A stretch of 64,000 nucleotides of DNA from Erythrobacteraceae bacterium CFH 75059 (GTDB lineage: Bacteria > Pseudomonadota > Alphaproteobacteria > Sphingomonadales > Sphingomonadaceae). Numbering within the stretch: the first letter of the stretch is position 1; each line of letters opens with the position of its first letter. The notes under the pieces are model-generated. The model saw only the letters and a list, made by a program, of their open reading frames with translations. It ran no database searches and had not been told where the DNA came from. The stretch spans positions 496,001 through 560,000 of the forward strand of contig SJSR01000001.1 of assembly GCA_004331795.1 (NCBI GenBank). Direction: 5' to 3'. This document shows positions 60,801 to 64,000 of the stretch, piece after piece. The translations under genes were made by a program, and so were the position numbers.

Positions 60801-62118
60801 GCTGGCCGCGCCGCTTGGCGGCGGCATCCGCTACAACGGCCCGGCCGACACGCTGTTTTCCTTCACCGGAGTCTCGGATCAGCGGTTGTCGGGGCCGATC
60901 GGACTGGCGGCGGATTTCACCGGACGGGTGGGACAGCCAGAGCTTGGCGGGATCGTCCGGGGAAGCAATCTCACCTACGAGAACCTGACCTACGGCACCC
61001 GCCTGACGAACCTTGCGGTGGCGGGCCGGTTCTCGGGCGAGCGGCTCGAGATCGACCGCCTCACCGCCACGGCTGGCGAGGGACGGGCCAGCGCCAGCGG
61101 CTTCGTCTCGCTCGCCGCCGCGCAGGGGTTCCCCATGAACATCGCCGTGGAACTGGACAACGCCCGCATCGCCCGTGGCGATGCCCTGTCCGCGACCGCC
61201 ACCGGCTCCTTCCGGCTGACCAAGGCCCCCGGAGAGACAGCGCTGGTGCGCGGCGAGCTGGCGCTGCCCAACACCCGCTACACGCTGGTGCGCCAGGGCG
61301 CAGCCGAAGTCCCCCAGCTCACCGGCGTCCGCTTCCGCGCGCCGCCCGGTCCTGCACGGGTGACCGGCAACGAGCCGGCGCTGGCGGGCGGCGGACTCTT
61401 CGATCTCGTCCGGCTCGACATCGGGCTGCGCGCGTCCGAACGCATGTACATTTCGGGCATGGGTCTGGAATCCGAGTGGGAGGCGGATGTCCGTCTGCGC
61501 GGCACCACCGCCGACCCGCGGATCGTCGGCGAGGCGAACCTCATCCGCGGCACGCTCGGCTTCGCCGGGCGTTCCTTCGAACTGGAGCGCGGCCGCGTCG
61601 CCTTCCAGGGCGGGACGCCGATCAACCCGACGATCGAGATGGTTGCGAGCGAACAGATCGAGGACATCACGGTCAACGTCAACGTGACGGGCCGCGCCTA
61701 CAACCCGCAGATCGTCTTCAGCAGCGTTCCCGGCCTCCCACAGGACGAGATCGTGGCCCGCATCCTGTTCGGATCCTCCATCGGCAACCTGTCCACGATC
61801 CAGGCGGTGCAGCTCGCCGCGTCGCTCAACGCCCTGCGCGGCACCGGCGGAGGCCTCAACCCGCTCGGCCAGCTGCGCGCCGCCACCGGCATCGACCGCC
61901 TGCGCATCCTCGGTGCGGACGAGACCACGGGCCGCGGGACCGCGCTCGCGGCCGGGGAATATCTGTCGGACGACATCTATCTCGAATTCATCACCGATGC
62001 GCGCGGCTTCACCGCGACCCAGCTGGAGATCAGCCTGACCCCTGCCCTGTCGATCCTCAGCCAGGTGGGAGGATCAGGGCTGTCGAGCATCAACGTGCGG
62101 TATCGGCGGAACTATTGA
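57844..62118 (+). CDS. tamB: TamB-like translocation/assembly module protein
   Basis: Inner-membrane anchored, periplasm-spanning protein of 1424 residues. The N-terminal anchor is LKGLALLAGGLALLLAAVLL (about residues 40-60). Long beta-strand repeats typical of bridge-like lipid transfer/AsmA-type proteins follow. The C-terminal DUF490 domain ends LEISLTPALSILSQVGGSGL, with the final residues SSINVRYRRNY that would contact the TamA barrel. It is coupled to tamA by one overlapping base and to the following lipoprotein gene by another. It probably works with TamA in outer-membrane protein or phospholipid delivery. Confidence 0.92.
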   Translation: MTGDTSSADGTGMAAETAVVVVEERAQAPAARRGRGWQVLKGLALLAGGLALLLAAVLLGLNTAPGKRFIADRIGALQFENGLEIDIGRIQGSIYGEMILRDVTLSDPQGVFATSPEITVDWRPFAYIRNRIDVRALTSPLVTLQRVPQFADTPPSEDPLLPDLDIRIGRLAVARFVAEPPVTGERRVLTLAGAANIADRRARVRLDARTLEGAGAGGGDRLALWLDAVPDDNRLALDLALDAPADGVAAALTGLTEPLRLRVNGAGDWARWSGQADADLGGRELARLAIAFADGTVRITGPAQVARLLEGPSAQLLGPVLAIDVTGTMDERRVELSGTGASDALRLTANGVVDLGNNSFTAMRVGLVLLRPAALAPNLAGSGMRAQLVLDGPFATPRVRYAVNAARLLINDIGVQNLVATGDARIRTDQILVPVSARADRITGLDTVAGGTLTNVRLNGDLAIDGARILSDNMRIRSDRIDAGLILVADTARGFYTGAIDGRIDRYRVESVGIFNIVTDLDLRTVPSGGFAMVGRIQARSTSLFNESVRNFLGGNASGAANVRYGPDGIIRFSNLSVRAPAVRITTGDGFYAPDGRLAFNASGTTTAYGPVGVRVAGTLASPRATVTATRPGLGVGLANLAADITTVPAGYRLQARGDTDYGPLTADVVVGTGAQLTLDIARGTLAGIDFSGSLRQSPAGPFTGRLDAAGQGLAGVARLEAAGQFQEVLLNLRARDTVLPGPANVAVGSAAIDARAILYEQPLVIADVQLANATYGSTSLSAFRALVDYQNGTGRAQLLAEGVSGVPFRIAANAEMQPELWRVALQGRARGVAFRTAAPARIRPDDGRYELLPTQIDFGQGSMRLAGVWGDGLRVQSRLDRMDLALLNAFMPGYGLGGRATGSLDFDQPSPDAFPRADARLQITQFSRTTAALVSQPVDINFVGRLLPDGGEARAVIRQRGAVIGRAVASLRPLGPGAGPWTTRLLAAPLGGGIRYNGPADTLFSFTGVSDQRLSGPIGLAADFTGRVGQPELGGIVRGSNLTYENLTYGTRLTNLAVAGRFSGERLEIDRLTATAGEGRASASGFVSLAAAQGFPMNIAVELDNARIARGDALSATATGSFRLTKAPGETALVRGELALPNTRYTLVRQGAAEVPQLTGVRFRAPPGPARVTGNEPALAGGGLFDLVRLDIGLRASERMYISGMGLESEWEADVRLRGTTADPRIVGEANLIRGTLGFAGRSFELERGRVAFQGGTPINPTIEMVASEQIEDITVNVNVTGRAYNPQIVFSSVPGLPQDEIVARILFGSSIGNLSTIQAVQLAASLNALRGTGGGLNPLGQLRAATGIDRLRILGADETTGRGTALAAGEYLSDDIYLEFITDARGFTATQLEISLTPALSILSQVGGSGLSSINVRYRRNY

Positions 62119-62315
62119 TGCGCCGCGCCCTGCCCATCGCTGCCCTGGCGCTCATGACGCTGGCCGCGTGCCGGCAGGAGCCGACCTTCGACGAACGCTA
62201 CGCCGCGACTCACGCGCGGATCGAGGCCAAATCGCAGGAGATCGATTCCGACCTGCATGGCAGGTCCGGGGCCGCCGCTCAGTCCCCGGCGCCTGCCGCC
62301 CAGCCGGAGCGCTGA
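62118..62315 (+). CDS. Small lipoprotein translated with tamAB
   Basis: Predicted lipoprotein of 65 residues with signal MRRALPIAALALMTLAAC; Cys18 is the lipidation site (lipobox TLAAC). The mature part is polar, with EPTFDERYAATHARIEAKSQ, and ends in a proline/alanine-rich tail. ATG 62118 is at the last base of the tamB stop (TGATG), so it is likely translated with it. I do not recognise the family. The 3' 37 bases overlap the convergent cutA gene. Confidence 0.7.
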   Translation: MRRALPIAALALMTLAACRQEPTFDERYAATHARIEAKSQEIDSDLHGRSGAAAQSPAPAAQPER

Positions 62316-62647
62316 ACCGGCCCACCACGCCGCCCTGCGCCTGTCAGCGCGGACAGCCAGCCGGCTGTGCCTGCGGTCGCCGCCGTGCACGGCCAGCCGA
62401 GCACGGCCGGACAGTCGTAGGGATGCGCCTCGGCCACGGCCTGAACCACCTCTTCAAGCAGCGCCGCATCCGTCTTGAACAGCACGCCCACCTCGTCGGC
62501 CGCTCCGCGCTCGCCGTTCCAGACGAACAGCGACTGCATCCCGCCGATGATGTTGGCGCAGGCGACAAGGCCGCGGTCGAGCAAGCGGTCCGCCGCAGCC
62601 TCCGCGCTGCCGCGATCCGGGAAGGGGCACCAGACGAGCGCCGTCAT
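62279..62647 (-). CDS. cutA: Divalent-cation tolerance protein CutA
   Basis: Small trimeric protein implicated in copper and metal tolerance, though its role is debated. The 122-residue product begins MTALVWCPFPDRGSAEAAAD and has LLDRGLVACANIIGGMQSLF and VWNGERGAADEVGVLFKTDA, both typical of CutA. HPYDCPAVLGW matches the family HPYxxP motif. The ATG at 62647 overlaps the ctaA stop as ATGA. About 20 extra residues at the C-terminus (GRRGGPVQRSGWAAGAGD) are not family-like and overlap the lipoprotein gene on the other strand. Confidence 0.9.
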   Translation of the reverse strand: MTALVWCPFPDRGSAEAAADRLLDRGLVACANIIGGMQSLFVWNGERGAADEVGVLFKTDAALLEEVVQAVAEAHPYDCPAVLGWPCTAATAGTAGWLSALTGAGRRGGPVQRSGWAAGAGD

Positions 62648-63774
62648 GCCGGACCCGGCAGCGGCCTCGCCGCAGCCGTGCCGCGCTGACGGAGGGAAGG
62701 CACATCCTTCCCGGCAGCATGGGCACCCCAGGCGACCGCCGCAACGAGCAGCGCCCCGACAAGCTGATGCGCCACGGCGAGCCACAGGCTGACCTGCGTC
62801 ATGACGGTGGCGATGCCGAGCAGGATCTGCACGCCCAAGGTGGCATTGATGGCGATCGATGCCCGGCGATCGACAGTCCGCGCCCTTCGTGCGAGCACGA
62901 TCACGGCGGCCGCCGCGACGAACGCCCACCACCGGTGGAGAAAATGCAGCAGGAACGGATCATGCGTCAGCGTCCACCAGAGACCCCCGCTCCAGGCGAT
63001 CTCCGGCACCAGTCGTCCGTTCATCAGCGGCCAGTCGCTGGCCGCCAGACCGGCGTTCAGACCCGCGACCCAGGCTCCCAGCAGGAGCTGGATGAAAAGG
63101 ATCAGCGCCGCCGCCCCCGCCAACCCTGTCAGCCGGGCCGGACGCCCGCTTGTGCCGCGAGCCAGGGCCCGCATGTCGAGCGCCGTCCACACCAGCAGCG
63201 CCAGCGTGAGCAGCGCCGTCAGCAGATGGACGGACAGCCAGAAATGGCTGACATCCGTCATGTCCTCGCCCAGACCCGAGCGCACCATCAGCCAGCCGAA
63301 CACCCCCTGCATTCCGCCCAGCGCGAGCAATCCGAGCAGGCGCGGCTTGTAACCGGCGGGGATGGCACCCCGGACCCAGAACCATGCCAGCGGCACCGCA
63401 TAGGCCAGCCCGATCAGCCGCCCGAGCAGACGGTGGAACCATTCCCAGAAGAAGATGAACTTGTAATCGTCGAGCGTCATGCCGGCAGGCCCGGCATGAT
63501 GGATGTATTCGCCCGTTTGCCGGTACTGGGCGAACTGCGCCTCCCACGCGCTCTCGCTCAGGGGCGGCAGGATGCCGGTGACCGGTTGCCAGCGCGTGAT
63601 CGACAGGCCCGACTCGGTCAGTCGCGTGATGCCGCCGACCGCCACCATCAGGAGAACCAACCCCGCCACGACGAACAGCCACAGGGCGATGGCGCCGGGT
63701 CGCGGTCCGCGCATGCCTGTCGCCGCGCTTGCCGTCCTGTCGACGGCGACGGGCCTGCCAGAGTGCTCAGCCAT
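62644..63774 (-). CDS. ctaA: Heme A synthase (CtaA/COX15)
   Basis: Membrane enzyme that oxidises heme O to heme A for aa3-type oxidases. The 376 residues contain about eight hydrophobic segments. AVGGITRLTESGLSITRWQP and FFWEWFHRLLGRLIGLAYAV carry family histidines and the TRLTxSGLS motif. Other conserved parts are LGALGGMQG-like GLLALGGMQGVFGWLMVRSG and the C-terminal VTMTQVSLW region reading IATVMTQVSLWLAVAHQLVG. Coupled to cutA downstream by ATGA. The ATG at 63774 is the probable start. Confidence 0.94.
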   Translation of the reverse strand: MAEHSGRPVAVDRTASAATGMRGPRPGAIALWLFVVAGLVLLMVAVGGITRLTESGLSITRWQPVTGILPPLSESAWEAQFAQYRQTGEYIHHAGPAGMTLDDYKFIFFWEWFHRLLGRLIGLAYAVPLAWFWVRGAIPAGYKPRLLGLLALGGMQGVFGWLMVRSGLGEDMTDVSHFWLSVHLLTALLTLALLVWTALDMRALARGTSGRPARLTGLAGAAALILFIQLLLGAWVAGLNAGLAASDWPLMNGRLVPEIAWSGGLWWTLTHDPFLLHFLHRWWAFVAAAAVIVLARRARTVDRRASIAINATLGVQILLGIATVMTQVSLWLAVAHQLVGALLVAAVAWGAHAAGKDVPSLRQRGTAAARPLPGPA

Positions 63775-63842
63775 CCCGCCTTCTTGCGCATGCCCGCGCC
63801 GGTTTTCAAGGCAAGGCGCCCGTCGGTGCGCGGCGGCGTATC

Positions 63843-63863
63843 CGAACGGGCGGAACCCGTTCG
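63843..63863. promoter_or_regulatory. Hairpin in the ctaA/merC-like divergent region
   Basis: CGAACGGG (63843-63850) and CCCGTTCG (63856-63863) form a perfect eight-base stem with a five-base loop in the 134-base gap between the divergent ctaA and merC-like genes. It may be an operator or an RNA hairpin in either leader. Confidence 0.4.
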
Positions 63864-63908
63864 CGGCTCTTGCGTAATGATACTATGTCACATAAGAGCG
63901 GCGGCGAC

Positions 63909-64000
63909 ATGACGGATCGGTCCCCCTTGATGTTCGGACGCCTGGACCGGGCGGGAATCGTGCTTTCGGGCCTGTGCGCCGTTCATTGCCTGATGACGAT
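63909..64000 (+). CDS. MerC-domain protein, 3' partial
   Basis: Start of a gene that runs off the window. The 30 visible residues begin MTDRSPLMFGRLDRAGIVLS and continue GLCAVHCLMT. The pattern LDRxGIxLSGLCxVHCL is typical of MerC-domain membrane proteins, whose Cys/His pair in the first segment relates to metal handling. GAGCGG lies about nine bases before ATG 63909. In this group such genes are often under metalloregulators; no operator could be confirmed. The call is provisional because only the N-terminus is seen. Confidence 0.6.
   Translation, partial: MTDRSPLMFGRLDRAGIVLSGLCAVHCLMT

Noticed and set aside
63869-63896. TAATGATACTATGTCACATAAG as a possible Zur box before the merC-like gene
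   Set aside because: Dyad symmetry is poor (about half of the positions mismatch) compared with the TGTTATA-n-TATAACA-type site, so it is not supported.
1-64000. CRISPR arrays, insertion sequences, prophage genes or attachment sites
   Set aside because: No regularly spaced repeats, no transposase or integrase motif, and no direct repeats flanking the tRNA gene were seen. Composition is even apart from promoter islands.

Overview
This 64 kb window is a continuous stretch of chromosome from a GC-rich alphaproteobacterium, most likely a member of or close to the Sphingomonadales. The support is: a 180-kDa-type NAD-glutamate dehydrogenase, a PEPxxWA-type C-terminal sorting signal, a TonB-dependent receptor, a CYP153-like P450, IhfB, Zur, Dxs and CtaA of alphaproteobacterial type, and very tight gene packing with 4-base ATGA/GTGA and 1-base TGATG overlaps. 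I see no insertion sequence, integrase, phage module or CRISPR array. The first gene (gdh) and the last (merC-like) run off the ends of the window. No gene-free gap exceeds 300 bases.

Layout. 1-10.1 kb (mostly +): the end of NAD-GDH, a ferredoxin reductase, queG (-), an ABC exporter pair and a CYP153-like P450. 10.2-14.8 kb (-): a three-gene envelope-glycan-type operon (Glf-like flavoprotein, GtrA, GT-C membrane protein) and a protein with two PilZ domains. 15.0-17.1 kb (+): a lipoprotein subtilase with a beta-rich C-terminus. 17.1-25.9 kb (-): a five-gene locus of secreted DUF11-type proteins around a 1675-residue protein that ends in what looks like a very large outer-membrane beta-barrel. 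This is the best candidate here for an undescribed system. 26.0-30.2 kb (-): PhoD phosphatase with its TonB receptor, then tRNA-Leu(UAA). 30.3-31.1 kb (-): ihfB and a GntR regulator. 31.3-37.0 kb (+): a peptide transporter, an intact amidohydrolase lipoprotein, an amidohydrolase paralogue that has lost its metal ligands, an FKBP isomerase and NnrU. 37.0-46.5 kb (-): a PEP-CTERM protein, an alpha/beta hydrolase, dxs, zur, a lipoprotein MsrA, an unannotated 44-aa membrane protein, purH, a heparinase-like protein and rpe. 46.8-49.2 kb: a DUF2141 protein (+) facing a nucleotidyltransferase-like gene and a DAG-kinase-like gene (-). 49.4-62.3 kb (+): an M13 peptidase, a cyanide-insensitive-type bd oxidase with its DUF2474 micropeptide, a PAS/HisKA_2 kinase, TamA-TamB and a small lipoprotein. 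62.3-64 kb: cutA and ctaA (-), then the start of a MerC-like gene (+).

How the genes fit together. Much of the window serves the cell envelope: outer-membrane protein assembly (TamAB), surface or secreted proteins (DUF11 locus, subtilase, PEP-CTERM protein), nutrient entry (TonB receptor, PhoD, POT transporter) and lipid or glycan chemistry (DAG kinase, nucleotidyltransferase-like protein, Glf/GtrA/GT-C). The rest is housekeeping: isoprenoids, purines, pentose phosphates, queuosine and respiration. All functional statements come from reading motifs by eye; no database search was run.
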